DNA from: Argonema galeatum A003/A1
GTDB taxonomy: Bacteria > Cyanobacteriota > Cyanobacteriia > Cyanobacteriales > Aerosakkonemataceae
Length of the DNA: 52,496 nucleotides
Assembly: GCF_023333595.1 (NCBI RefSeq)
Contig: NZ_JAIQZM010000007.1
Location: 131,267-183,762, forward strand
Reading direction: 5' to 3'
The translations under genes and the position numbers were made by a program. Under the pieces are notes generated by a model, which was given only the letters and a program-made list of their open reading frames with translations, was not told the DNA's origin and searched no databases. Shown here piece after piece: positions 26,917 to 35,456 of the stretch. Positions within the stretch are counted from its first letter, which is position 1, and the number at the start of each line of letters is the position of its first letter.

Positions 26917-28194
26917 CTAGGGTTTAGCGGTGCTAGTATCAATTTCTGCTATCTCCTCTTCTAGCGCATCAAGAGACAATTGGGCTCTTTGGGATAGGTT
27001 GGGGTTACAGGGGCCAACATATTTCTCCACGAGCATCAATAACTCGCTGTCGCCAAACGGCTTTGTGAGGTAGTCTGTCGCCCCAACCATACGCGCTTTG
27101 ACTCGATCGATAAAGCCATCTTTGCCGGTGAGCATAACGATTGGTGTTTGCCGGAAGGCTGTGGAGCGACGCAACATGGCACAAATCTCAAATCCATCCA
27201 GATCGGGCATGGCTATATCGCAAAGAATTAAGTCTGGCTTGATTTGAAAGACTAAACTGAGAGCCTTCAAGGGATTGTCGATCGCAGCAACTGCGTAACC
27301 ATACTGTTTTAGGGTATACTCTACTGCTTTACAAGTGGCAATACCATCATCAATAAAGACAATGCGGGGTACTCCGGTTTCGGGGTACGGTGTCAATTCT
27401 CGGTTGGAAGCAGTAGCAGCTGTGGCGGGGTAGAGCAGTTGCACCCAGCCCTGCTGTATGTAAGGATAAATGGCTCGCGCTACTGGCAAAATTTCTCGAT
27501 TTAGATAGCGAGCCATTTGGCGAATGGAAGTTTTGCCGTCAGCCCAATGCTCTAGGATTTTAAAGGTATTTTCTGGCAGTTTGTGGCGTAATTGGGCTGG
27601 GTCTACAATGACCGGACATTGATCGGGAGACTGGATGTGGGGGTGAAACTGCTTCCACTCCTGCACCTGTTTCATGATGTGGGTCACAAGAGGGCCAATT
27701 TCCAGGGTTGTCAGTTGCGGTTCCAGAGCGGGGCCAATTTCAAAGATAAATGAACCATTGCGTAAGCCCAGGAGGTCAAAAAGGGTTTCGCGCACCATGC
27801 TTTGGATGATGCTGCGCCCTTGAGCGGGGGTAACGATGTGCGTTTCCAGCAAATTCCACAAGTAGCCATATTCGGGCGCATTTATCGTGGCTATGGATGG
27901 AACGCTTACGTTGTCTAGGGCAGCGTCTACCTTATAGCGACGCACGTAGTCGCGCAGGCGCGATAAACTGTTATCGCCGTTCGCTGCATAGGCAATTTGA
28001 CCGTTGAGGAAAAATACAATCCAAAAATGCTCCTTCGATCGCGTCTTGGGATCGCGGTACAGACCGATCGAGCCTAGCGTGCGCGTAGCGTTTTCGCCAC
28101 CGAACGCCTCTACTTCTAAGTACCCTGTTCGCTGACCCAACTCTATAAGTTGCAGAATACTGCGGATATCAATTTCACTCAACGTTCCCTGCAT
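26917..28194 (-). CDS. hmpA: PatA-type response regulator (PATAN/DUF4388 plus receiver)
   Basis: 425 residues from the ATG at 28192-28194, where the family-typical start MQGTLSEIDIRSILQLIELG begins and GGAGAG lies upstream; a GTG at 28230 is in frame. Residues ~1-260 form the PatA N-terminal region (DUF4388-like) ending in a winged-helix-like part. Residues ~280-400 are a receiver: IVFIDDGIATCKAVEY, phosphoacceptor in LILCDIAMPDLDGFEI, VMLTGKDG, YLTKPFG. Regulators of this kind head the pil/pix/hmp gene clusters and relate to PatA of heterocyst patterning. It is 936 bp upstream of CheY because of a TnpB remnant. Confidence 0.9.
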   Translation of the reverse strand: MQGTLSEIDIRSILQLIELGQRTGYLEVEAFGGENATRTLGSIGLYRDPKTRSKEHFWIVFFLNGQIAYAANGDNSLSRLRDYVRRYKVDAALDNVSVPSIATINAPEYGYLWNLLETHIVTPAQGRSIIQSMVRETLFDLLGLRNGSFIFEIGPALEPQLTTLEIGPLVTHIMKQVQEWKQFHPHIQSPDQCPVIVDPAQLRHKLPENTFKILEHWADGKTSIRQMARYLNREILPVARAIYPYIQQGWVQLLYPATAATASNRELTPYPETGVPRIVFIDDGIATCKAVEYTLKQYGYAVAAIDNPLKALSLVFQIKPDLILCDIAMPDLDGFEICAMLRRSTAFRQTPIVMLTGKDGFIDRVKARMVGATDYLTKPFGDSELLMLVEKYVGPCNPNLSQRAQLSLDALEEEIAEIDTSTAKP

Positions 28195-28289
28195 GGAACT
28201 ATAGCGCTCTCCTAAAAATTCACTCTTCACTACATAAGAGGAAATCTAGACGTATTCAGTCTAGGTTCAAATTTAACTGAATCGCCCGG

Positions 28290-29694
28290 AAGTCCCCCAT
28301 TAAAACTGTACCCAGTTTAGTGGTGGGATGAAAGGCGGGGGATTCCTCATTGACCCCTTAAGGGTCGATGAGGAATCCCCAAATCTTGACCGAGCGCTTT
28401 ACCGCAAATGTATATTGTGCTAAGATATATCCACAGGAGGTGATATTGAGTGCTGCACAAAGTCATTCAAGTCCGATTATACCCAACAAAAGAACAACAG
28501 CAACAATTAGCGCAAACATTTGGATGTGCTAGATGGTGGTGGAATTTGGCTCTAAATAAATCAATTCAAGTTTACAAAGAAACGGGTAAAGGACTTGGAA
28601 GGTCTGCACTCAACGCACTTCTACCAGGACTCAAAAAGGCTGAAGAGACTAGATGGTTAGCTGATTGTTATAGTCAAGTTTTACAAGCAACAACACTCAA
28701 CTTAACCACAGCGTACAAGAACTTTTTTGAGAAACGTGCCGGATTTCCTAAATTTAAATCTAAGCATGGTAAACAATCAATTCAATATCCTCAAAATGTC
28801 AAAATTGTAGATGGGAATATCCAACTTCCAGGCAATATTGGCATAGTCAAAGCCAAGATACATAGACCAATTGAAGGAAAAATAAAGACTGTTACTGTCA
28901 GCCAAACCCCGTCAGGAAAATATTTGGCATCCGTCCTGATTGAAGTTGAAGGTGAAAATCTCACCACAACAACAGAAGGTAAGATTTACGGCATTGATTT
29001 GGGATTGAAACACTTTGCCGTGGTCACCGATGGTGAGAAAGTGTCTAAATATGACAATCCTAAACATCTGGCCAAGTATGAAAAAAACCTCAAACGCAAA
29101 CAACAAAAATTAGCACGTAAGCAAAAAGGGAGTAATTCACGATCCAAGTCCAGAAAAGTAGTTGCCAAGGTGTACGAACGGATTAGTAATTCACGGCAAG
29201 ATTTTCTACATAAACTTAGTTATAAGTTGGTCAGCGATAGCCAAGCTGTCATCGTAGAAAATCTTCATGTCAAGAGCATGGTTCGTAATCCCAATTTGGC
29301 GAAAGCAATATCTGATGTTGGATGGGGAACGTTTGTCAACTTTTTAGCCTATAAGCTAGAGCGTAAAGGTGGAAGATTAATTGAAGTTGATAGGTGGTTT
29401 CCTAGTTCTAAAATTTGTTCTCATTGTTTCCATCAAGTAAGTGAAATGCCATTAGATGTGAGGGAATGGACTTGCCCTCATTGCGGTACTCATCATGATA
29501 GGGATGGAAATGCGGCGATAAATATTAGATCTGAAGGCATCAGAATGCTAAAGGCGGATGGTTCAGCCGTCTCTGCTGTAGGAGGGGAGGTAAGACCAAA
29601 ACTCGGACGAAAGTCTAAGCTGCGGCACTCGCCTTTGAGTACAGAAGCTCACGTTATAGTCGGTACTCCGATTTGACGGTGAGTAGTTCACCGT
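28290..29694 (+). mobile_element. IS200/IS605-family element with tnpB only
   Basis: A left-end hairpin (AAGTCCCCCATTAAAACTG ... CAGTTTAGTGGTGGGATGAA, 28290-28332) is followed by a second, longer hairpin (28337-28380; arms GGGGATTCCTCAT/ATGAGGAATCCCC). Then come an intact tnpB and a right-end hairpin ACGGTGA/TCACCGT at 29676-29694, which overlaps the tnpB stop. There is no tnpA, so movement would need a transposase in trans. The boundaries are inferred from the hairpins. Confidence 0.65.
28450..29676 (+). CDS. tnpB: TnpB RNA-guided nuclease (IS200/IS605 OrfB)
   Basis: 408 residues, full length. Starts at GTG with AGGAGGTGA upstream. The N-terminal OrfB helix-turn-helix (VRLYPTKEQQQQLAQTFGCA) is present. 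RuvC residues are in place: Asp in IYGIDLGLKHFAVV (~183), Glu in VIVENLHVKSMV (~270) and Asp in HHDRDGNAAINI (~352). The zinc finger CSHCFHQVSEM...CPHC precedes the last one. TnpB cuts DNA guided by an RNA from the element's right end and helps retain the element. All key residues are present, so it may be active. A degenerate relative lies at 26001-26488. Confidence 0.95.
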   Translation: MLHKVIQVRLYPTKEQQQQLAQTFGCARWWWNLALNKSIQVYKETGKGLGRSALNALLPGLKKAEETRWLADCYSQVLQATTLNLTTAYKNFFEKRAGFPKFKSKHGKQSIQYPQNVKIVDGNIQLPGNIGIVKAKIHRPIEGKIKTVTVSQTPSGKYLASVLIEVEGENLTTTTEGKIYGIDLGLKHFAVVTDGEKVSKYDNPKHLAKYEKNLKRKQQKLARKQKGSNSRSKSRKVVAKVYERISNSRQDFLHKLSYKLVSDSQAVIVENLHVKSMVRNPNLAKAISDVGWGTFVNFLAYKLERKGGRLIEVDRWFPSSKICSHCFHQVSEMPLDVREWTCPHCGTHHDRDGNAAINIRSEGIRMLKADGSAVSAVGGEVRPKLGRKSKLRHSPLSTEAHVIVGTPI

Positions 29695-29731
29695 AACTGC
29701 CAACACCTGCGGCTTTGCGTCCAATCCTCTC

Positions 29732-29938
29732 TCATAAGCCAGTTATGAATAATTTTCGCATTTTCCCGGTAGCAAATTTCAAACCTTGAGCCGCCATTTG
29801 TGCGAGTTGTGCAAGCCGGGGTGCCAATTGGTAAAAATTACCTACTGCATCAGTTCTTTTTGGGCGAGATTTACCAGGGCTTCTGTTGCGTGAGCTAGTA
29901 TGGCTGTTGGAGGCAAGGCTTTGACTCGGTTCGGTCAT
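29732..29938 (-). CDS. Small hypothetical protein
   Basis: 68 residues: a Ser/Arg-rich start followed by LAPRLAQLAQMAAQGLKFAT, an amphipathic helix. It is divergent from hmpF with a 151-bp shared upstream region. No clear ribosome site. I do not recognise it. The rest of the 29695-30089 gap shows only a possible promoter region for hmpF. Confidence 0.3.
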   Translation of the reverse strand: MTEPSQSLASNSHTSSRNRSPGKSRPKRTDAVGNFYQLAPRLAQLAQMAAQGLKFATGKMRKLFITGL

Positions 29939-30089
29939 GCTATATACATTAACCGCTCACTGTGACAAGTGAGTTCAGATTGTTTTAAATACGCAGTCTG
30001 CCTAAACTAAGTTTAGGCAGATAGACTAAATTATCCGGGGAAGGTTTAGCCTGCCTATCGGCCCCAGACACATCAAGAGGACTATCGGC

Positions 30090-31853
30090 GTGCTGTATCT
30101 AGCGGAAGTACAGAAACAGAAACAGTTAATGAGTGTCAAGACTGACCTCAAACTGCTAGCTTGTCAGCGGGGGGAAAGCTGGAGCCCAGTGCCGGGTGAG
30201 GAAGTGATTCCCGCTCCCCCTGATGAAGCTAATAAATATAGCGAGGGTGTATTGGTACTGGTTGAGATGTCGGCAAATCGACAGGTGCAACGCATTAACC
30301 CTGGGCGCGAATTAGTTGCTATTTTGCAAAATTTCTCTCGGCTGCAAGAAAAGTATAAGAATAAGGAAGAAGAAATCGAACAGTGGAAGGAGTCTCTGAC
30401 GTATCAGGCTCAGGAGCTGAATCGTCGGGAGATGGAAATCCAGGCAAGGCAAGAACAGCTCGAACAAATGGAGGGGGAGTTTGAACGGTTGGAGCAGCAA
30501 AAGCTGGAAATTGACAGCGGTCGGGAGGAGGCCCAGCGACTGCGGGAAGAGATTGACCGGAACCGTCAGGAGCTAGAAGGGGCCTGGGCTCACTTACGGG
30601 GGGAGCAGGAGCGGGTAAAGCAGCTGGAGGTAGAGTTTCAGCCGAAGGCTTCGCTCGATGACGATCAGGCTCACAGTATACAAGAGTTGCTCAAGAGGAT
30701 GTATGAGACGATCGCATCGCCAGAACCAATACAGGCACAACTAAATTTGGCGCTTGAGATAGTAGGACAACAGCAGGCAGATCTGAACAAACACTGGGAG
30801 CAACTGGAGCAACAACGAACGAATGCTCAGGTTCTGCAAGATCGAGTTGAAACTCAAGGTAACAATCTCCAAAATCGCTGGCAACAGTGGCAGCAAGACC
30901 GGGAAAATTTGGCGCAGGCACGCTTAAAGCTGATGGTACAGCAGAAGGATCTGGAACTGAAGCAGGAGCAAGCTCAAAGGCTGAGTCTTCAGTTGCGGGG
31001 TCATGAAGATTTGCTTCAACAAGTTCAGCGCATGGCAGCAATGTCTTCTGATGTTAAGATCGGTCAGCAAATTGATGTTCAAGCTCTAGAGCGAATTTCT
31101 TTGCAAGAACTCCAGGTAATGGTGCAAAATCAGAAGCAGGAGTTGGAAAAGGCGAAGCGCTTTCTGAGCGACCAGGAAGAAGAGCTGGAATTGCAGCGGG
31201 AGACTATTGCAGAATTGCAACAGAAAATTCAAGGGGCTAGCGATTACAATCGCGCAAACTTGCAAGCGGAACTCGCAGATGAGCAAGACCGCTACCAAAT
31301 ACTTGACGACTCGGTTGTAGGTTCCCGCCGTACTGTGCGGGAGCAAGAAGAAGTTTTCAGTCAGCACGTTAGGGTGCGGCGACGTCGGCAAGGAATGCCG
31401 GAAGATGATGTACAAGACAATCAAAAGGTCGATCTCGGCCCAGTGCTGGCGCAGCTTGAAGCTTCTCGCCAACAACAGGCTGAGGAACTCCAAAAGCTGG
31501 AAAGGGATATTGAGCAGATGCGCTTGAATATTCAGCAAGCTAAGGGCATGATCGATCATCAGGATCGAGAACATGAGAACCAGCGCCAGGAATTGCAAAC
31601 CAGCGAGCAGAATTTGCTTCCCCAGCGGACATCGGTAGCTGAAAATTGGGGTCGGTTGAAGCTTTATGAAGAAATTTTACAGCCGAGCCAGGATAAGCTG
31701 AACGATCTGCGACAGAAGTTGGACGCTCTAGCCGGGATACTGGGTCAGATCCGGGAAACTGGTGATTATCAGCATCATGCTATTGCTGAAATGCGAAAAA
31801 TTTTCTTTAGCATCATGCCCAGCCATTTACAACAAGAATTGGTAGCGTCTTAA
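30090..31853 (+). CDS. hmpF: Pilus motility taxis protein HmpF
   Basis: 587 residues from GTG with AAGAGGA upstream. The N-terminus MLYLAEVQKQK and the conserved ~75-residue head (KLLACQRGESWSPVPGEEVI, GVLVLVEMSANRQVQRI) match HmpF of filamentous cyanobacteria. The rest is a very long Gln/Glu/Arg-rich coiled coil (~85-580). HmpF is reported to localise to cell poles and to be needed for pilus-driven gliding in hormogonia, with the Hmp chemotaxis-like proteins. Here it lies about 1.9 kb from hmpA, on the other strand, with a TnpB element between them. Its last four bases overlap the end of the convergent tilS. Confidence 0.88.
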   Translation: MLYLAEVQKQKQLMSVKTDLKLLACQRGESWSPVPGEEVIPAPPDEANKYSEGVLVLVEMSANRQVQRINPGRELVAILQNFSRLQEKYKNKEEEIEQWKESLTYQAQELNRREMEIQARQEQLEQMEGEFERLEQQKLEIDSGREEAQRLREEIDRNRQELEGAWAHLRGEQERVKQLEVEFQPKASLDDDQAHSIQELLKRMYETIASPEPIQAQLNLALEIVGQQQADLNKHWEQLEQQRTNAQVLQDRVETQGNNLQNRWQQWQQDRENLAQARLKLMVQQKDLELKQEQAQRLSLQLRGHEDLLQQVQRMAAMSSDVKIGQQIDVQALERISLQELQVMVQNQKQELEKAKRFLSDQEEELELQRETIAELQQKIQGASDYNRANLQAELADEQDRYQILDDSVVGSRRTVREQEEVFSQHVRVRRRRQGMPEDDVQDNQKVDLGPVLAQLEASRQQQAEELQKLERDIEQMRLNIQQAKGMIDHQDREHENQRQELQTSEQNLLPQRTSVAENWGRLKLYEEILQPSQDKLNDLRQKLDALAGILGQIRETGDYQHHAIAEMRKIFFSIMPSHLQQELVAS

Positions 31854-32896
31854 CTTTTGACTTTAAAACAGATCCAATCGTCGTCAACTTCTGCGATCGC
31901 ACCTCCTGGAAATGGGTCAGTGCGAGAGCGGTTAGGAGATGTAATTAGGGCGGTCAGTTTTTCTACCTGGTCGAAGCTAGGGGCGGACGCTAACTCTTGT
32001 TGCAGAAATTGGCGCATGACCCGGCGTTGCAGGGCTAGAGGTGCATTCTGCACGACAAGGCGATTTAGGCGACTCATAATTGGCGATCGATCGTTTTCCC
32101 CTGCTCCCCTGCTCAAGAGCTCCTCTGCTTCTCTGCTCAAGAGCTCTGTTGCCTGTTGCAGCAGTTGGTGGGCGGCATCTTCTAAATATTGTACTTCCGC
32201 TTGTAAAAGTTCGGCTGTTTGGGCTAAGGCTTGCTCGACTTGAGGGTTGAAGTGCTGTTGCAGATATGGTATGATATTATGCCGAATCCGGTTACGGGCA
32301 TATTTCAAATCTTGGTTAGTGGAATCTTCCCAAACGGGAAGTTGCATTTCCTCGCAGAATTTGCCTGTTTGGGTACGAGTGACTTCTAAAAGCGGACGCA
32401 CCAGTTTTACTCGATCGGCGAGAGGACGTTGCCAGGTAAGGCTCTGCAAGCCATCTGCACCGCTGCCGCGAATTAAGTTGTAAAGTAGAGTTTCGGCCCG
32501 ATCGCTGCCTGTGTGACCTGTGAGGATGTAAGGGTAGTCGTGTTGTTGGGCTAAAGCGCTTAAAGCTTGATAACGCCACTCTCGCGCCGCCGCTTCACTT
32601 TTGAGAACTTGGTCAGCTGTTTGGCACCAGAAAGCTAATTGCCAAGTTTTAGCTAGTTTTTCGACATGGTTGGCATTAGCTTCCGAGTCTTGACGCCAGC
32701 GGTGATCGCAATGGGCAATTGCCAGATGCCATCCCCATTTTGGTTGTAAATCTAATAATAATTTCGCTAAGCAAAGAGAATCTTGTCCCCCAGATACAGC
32801 TACTAATAACCGCTGTTTTTGCGGCAATAGTTGGCGTTGACGCAGAATTCGATGTATGTGGGCGTGGAGATCTGTCCAAAATGAACGTTCAGCCAT
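31850..32896 (-). CDS. tilS: tRNA(Ile)-lysidine synthase
   Basis: 348 residues. The PP-loop LLVAVSGGQDSLCLAKLLL at ~residue 30 binds ATP. AHCDHRWRQDSEANANHV, TGHTGSDRAETLLYNLIRGS and RPLLEVTRTQT are characteristic. The enzyme adds lysine to C34 of tRNA-Ile(CAU) so that it reads AUA; it is essential in most bacteria. Residues ~255-275 contain a repeat-derived insert (two LLSR units in TELLSREAEELLSRGAGEND) matching duplicated CTGCTCAAGAGCTC DNA at ~32107-32155. Confidence 0.93.
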   Translation of the reverse strand: MAERSFWTDLHAHIHRILRQRQLLPQKQRLLVAVSGGQDSLCLAKLLLDLQPKWGWHLAIAHCDHRWRQDSEANANHVEKLAKTWQLAFWCQTADQVLKSEAAAREWRYQALSALAQQHDYPYILTGHTGSDRAETLLYNLIRGSGADGLQSLTWQRPLADRVKLVRPLLEVTRTQTGKFCEEMQLPVWEDSTNQDLKYARNRIRHNIIPYLQQHFNPQVEQALAQTAELLQAEVQYLEDAAHQLLQQATELLSREAEELLSRGAGENDRSPIMSRLNRLVVQNAPLALQRRVMRQFLQQELASAPSFDQVEKLTALITSPNRSRTDPFPGGAIAEVDDDWICFKVKS

Positions 32897-33020
32897 CAGC
32901 AGTTAAGTTTGCGATCGTTTATTTGATGTGAACTAAAACCACTGTTGGCTATAATTATATACAATCCCCGTTTAAAATCGTATTTTTATTATTTATATCT
33001 AATGAGCTTTGATGACTTTT

Positions 33021-33398
33021 CTATTGATTAGTTACCTTTTTCAGTAGTTTCTTCATTGTTTGAATTAAGTCGGCTGGCTGAAAAGGTTTAGTTATATAGG
33101 CATCTGCACCTTGCTTGAGGCCCCAGTAATGATCGAACTGTTCGCTCTTACTGGTACACATTAGCACAGGTATATTCTGTTCTTTGAAGTTATTTTTGAC
33201 CCAACGGCAGAGTTCGTAGCCGTTCATCCGGGGCATAACGATATCGGTTATCACTAAATCTGGGCATTTAGCTTGCATTTTTTCGATTGCATCGATGCCG
33301 TCACACGCCTCAATAACTTGTACTCCTTTGCTTTTGAGCAAATCGGAAACCATTGTTCGGACGGTGGGACTGTCATCTACAAGCAGAACTGTAATCAT
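33021..33398 (-). CDS. CheY-like response regulator, paralogue of hmpB
   Basis: 125 residues, a lone receiver: VLLVDDSPTVRTM, phosphoacceptor in LVITDIVMPRMNGYEL, LMCTSKSEQFDHYWGLKQGA and AYITKPFQPADL. It is closely similar to the CheY at 25615, including the unusual YWG(M/L)KQGADAY stretch, so a role in the same pilus system is likely. GGAAGAAAG precedes the ATG. Upstream is the non-coding remnant of a mobile element that ends in an ATG-led frame overlapping this start (ATGA), so transcription may have been altered. Confidence 0.88.
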   Translation of the reverse strand: MITVLLVDDSPTVRTMVSDLLKSKGVQVIEACDGIDAIEKMQAKCPDLVITDIVMPRMNGYELCRWVKNNFKEQNIPVLMCTSKSEQFDHYWGLKQGADAYITKPFQPADLIQTMKKLLKKVTNQ

Positions 33399-33474
33399 CT
33401 TTCTTCCTCTCTGGAGACTCCCGCCATAGCTGTACTCGGCTTGGGGGCGAGAGGAAAGTGAGGTCGGGGTCTAT

Positions 33475-34175
33475 GCGACATAACTACTCCTCTTGGTTAA
33501 CAAGGAAACCATTGTGCCTCACAAGGGGTAAAACTCCCAGGCATCCCTGCTGCATTACAGGTCTTAGGCTACCGATATTGTTCTTTATAGACCCGCCTCA
33601 GTGGGGCGTTTAGTTGGTGGGGATTGCTCCCCGTGGGATTACGATTATATTGTTAGGCTTGACAATGTTTGGCTTTTTACGCTGACGACATTGGCTTCAA
33701 CCCAATAGCCTGTGTGAAGTACCCCAACTAAACTTCGTTATAGTTGGAGCTTACCCAACCAAAACAAAGACTTAGAACGGTTTTATTCGTTTTCGGAGTT
33801 TCCCGCTTCATCCGCACTGCCATTTTAGGAACTTACTAAGAAGTCGAGAACTAAATCTCGTGATGGCCTTACAATGCGTCCACAGGCAGCCGCCCTTCTT
33901 CCACGGGCAGTTGATTTCTGTTCGTACAGCATTCCTTGGACTTATGCGATCGCAGCCAGCTGAGAATGCTCCTTCCCTAAACTCTGATGTTTCTGCGGCA
34001 AGAGCCGTAACTCTACTTCGGAATTGGCCTGTCTGATATCCATACAGTTAGGCGGGTCAACGACCATAAGCATGATAACATGGATTCGCACTTCGCTCAA
34101 TTTATTGGTTGGTCGGCATTCATCCCCAGCTAAAACGTAGGTATTTGCGAGGCTGTTTATAGGTGGGGACTTCTG
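33475..34175 (-). mobile_element. Protein-less remnant of an IS200/IS605-like element with structured non-coding sequence
   Basis: Reading the minus strand, it begins with a left-end hairpin at 34175-34120 (AGTCCCCACCTATAAACAG ... CTAAAACGTAGG-type arms), matching 26586-26640. About 600 bases follow without a convincing gene but rich in potential stems: GTTTAGTTGG (33608) with CCAACTAAAC (33724), GGGGATTGCTCCCC (33619), and a CCCGTGGAAGAAGGGCGG region. It ends with AAGAGGAGTAGTTATG at ~33475, a ribosome site and start codon with only 28 codons behind it. The layout (left end, structured RNA, ribosome site, start) resembles IscB-type elements whose protein gene has been lost. The omega-RNA idea is inference. 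Confidence 0.45.
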
Positions 34176-34186
34176 CCAATATTTCG

Positions 34187-35266
34187 TTAAAAAAACCAAC
34201 CGTAGCTGTGTAATCCTTTGCCTAAGAGATTAACGCCGAGATAGCAAACCCAGACTACGGCGAAGCCGGTTGTGGCCAAAATGGCTGGACGCCTACCTTG
34301 CCAACCGCGAGTGATCCGGGCATGGAGATAGGCGGCAAATATGAGCCAAGTGATGAGTGCCCAAGTTTCTTTGGGGTCCCAACTCCAGTAGGAACCCCAG
34401 GCTTCGTTAGCCCAGACGGCACCGGCGATAATGCCAATTGTCAGGAGGGGAAATCCTAGCCCGATCGTGCGGTAGCTGATATTATCGAGGGTTTCAGCTA
34501 GGTTGAGGCGTTGAGGCGAAAGTAATTCGGCTGGCTGGACTTTTTGCGTCGGTTTGGTTTGTACCTTGTTGAGAACAGCTGTTTGGGCGCTGCCGTTGAG
34601 GTTAACCCCCCCTCTTTCCCCCCCGTTGACGGGGGGGATGAAAGAGGAGATTTGTTCAAGAGTAGCTGCCGAGCTTAAGGATACCAATTCTCCAGAACGG
34701 CGCAACTGGTAGCGATCGCTGCGAAAGCCGCCGGTGCCTACGGAACTACCTTTGAGTTCGATGTTTTGTCCGCGAGTGACGACCAGAAATGCGATCGCTA
34801 GCAGCGACCCCACCATCAAAGCGGCATAACTGAGCATCATGACGCTGACGTGCATCATCAGCCAATTGGATTTGAGTGCGGGTACAAGCGGTTCTGCTGA
34901 CTGCATGGGCGCTGGTAGGGTCATCGTGGCAAATGCCGTGATGCTCATTGCTACGGGTGCCGTAGCGACGCCTACCAAGCGGCTGCGGCTCATATTTTCG
35001 GCAATCAGATGGACTGCGGTGATTCCCCAAGTCAGGAAAAAGAGGGATTCATACAAATTGCTCAATGGAAAGTAGCCCGCTTCTAGCCAGCGTGCCCCTA
35101 GCAAAGAAGCTATGCTCATATTTGCGATCGCCATCCCAGCTGTTCCCAAGGCGGGTAAATAAGGGATGCTAGGAAAAGCTGCGCCGACCCAATAAATCAG
35201 CATCGTGATAAATAGCAAGGCAAAGCTTGCGTTGTCCAGCCAATTCTGGAATACAACCAAATCCAT
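34187..35266 (-). CDS. ccsA: Cytochrome c biogenesis protein CcsA (ResC/CcsB-type, WWD domain)
   Basis: 359 residues with about eight membrane helices. The haem-handling WWD motif is in [20 protein letters not shown] and the C-terminus ends [16 protein letters not shown], as in cyanobacterial and chloroplast CcsA (often named CcsB in cyanobacteria). With Ccs1/ResB it exports haem and attaches it to apocytochromes such as cytochrome f and c6. The soluble loop at ~190-245 has a repeat-derived insert, [12 protein letters not shown], made by a C-run/G-run hairpin at 34612-34640. The essential function suggests that the insert is tolerated. Confidence 0.92.
   Translation of the reverse strand: MDLVVFQNWLDNASFALLFITMLIYWVGAAFPSIPYLPALGTAGMAIANMSIASLLGARWLEAGYFPLSNLYESLFFLTWGITAVHLIAENMSRSRLVGVATAPVAMSITAFATMTLPAPMQSAEPLVPALKSNWLMMHVSVMMLSYAALMVGSLLAIAFLVVTRGQNIELKGSSVGTGGFRSDRYQLRRSGELVSLSSAATLEQISSFIPPVNGGERGGVNLNGSAQTAVLNKVQTKPTQKVQPAELLSPQRLNLAETLDNISYRTIGLGFPLLTIGIIAGAVWANEAWGSYWSWDPKETWALITWLIFAAYLHARITRGWQGRRPAILATTGFAVVWVCYLGVNLLGKGLHSYGWFF
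34608..34640. repeat. REP-like GC hairpin inside ccsA
   Basis: CCCCCCCTCTTTCCCCCCCG pairs around a short centre (TTGAC) with a G-run (GGGGGGG). Same type as 6953-6987 and 50626-50660. It adds a Gly-rich stretch to the CcsA loop. Confidence 0.7.
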
Positions 35267-35318
35267 AACTGTGTTCTCCCCGATCGTTTTAAAGCTTTAA
35301 CTTTGTATAGTACAGCGA

Positions 35319-35381
35319 GCATTGGGCATTGGGCATTGGGCATTGGGCATTGGGCATTGGGCATTGGGCATTGGGCATTGG
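35319..35381. repeat. Heptamer array GCATTGG x9
   Basis: Nine exact tandem copies of GCATTGG (63 bp) upstream of ccsA, about 50 bp from its start. A CCCCTAG array follows at ~35423-35437. It is the longest heptamer array in the window and likely to vary in copy number. Confidence 0.95.
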
Positions 35382-35456
35382 GCTGGTGATTCTCTCCCCC
35401 ACTCCCCCACTCCCCTCTTTCCCTAGCCCCTAGCCCCTGTTTTCTTTTGACTTTCC

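Noticed and set aside
30691..31598. Minus-strand frames inside hmpF (116 and 170 codons)
   Set aside because: Antisense of a Gln/Glu-rich coiled coil always yields long Leu/Ser-rich frames; no independent support.
33942..34199. Minus-strand 85-codon frame next to ccsA
   Set aside because: It starts inside ccsA, runs through an element-end hairpin and has no family features; treated as part of the non-coding remnant.
35319..35381. Nine-copy tandem array as a possible CRISPR
   Set aside because: The 7-bp units are directly adjacent with no spacers; it is a microsatellite.
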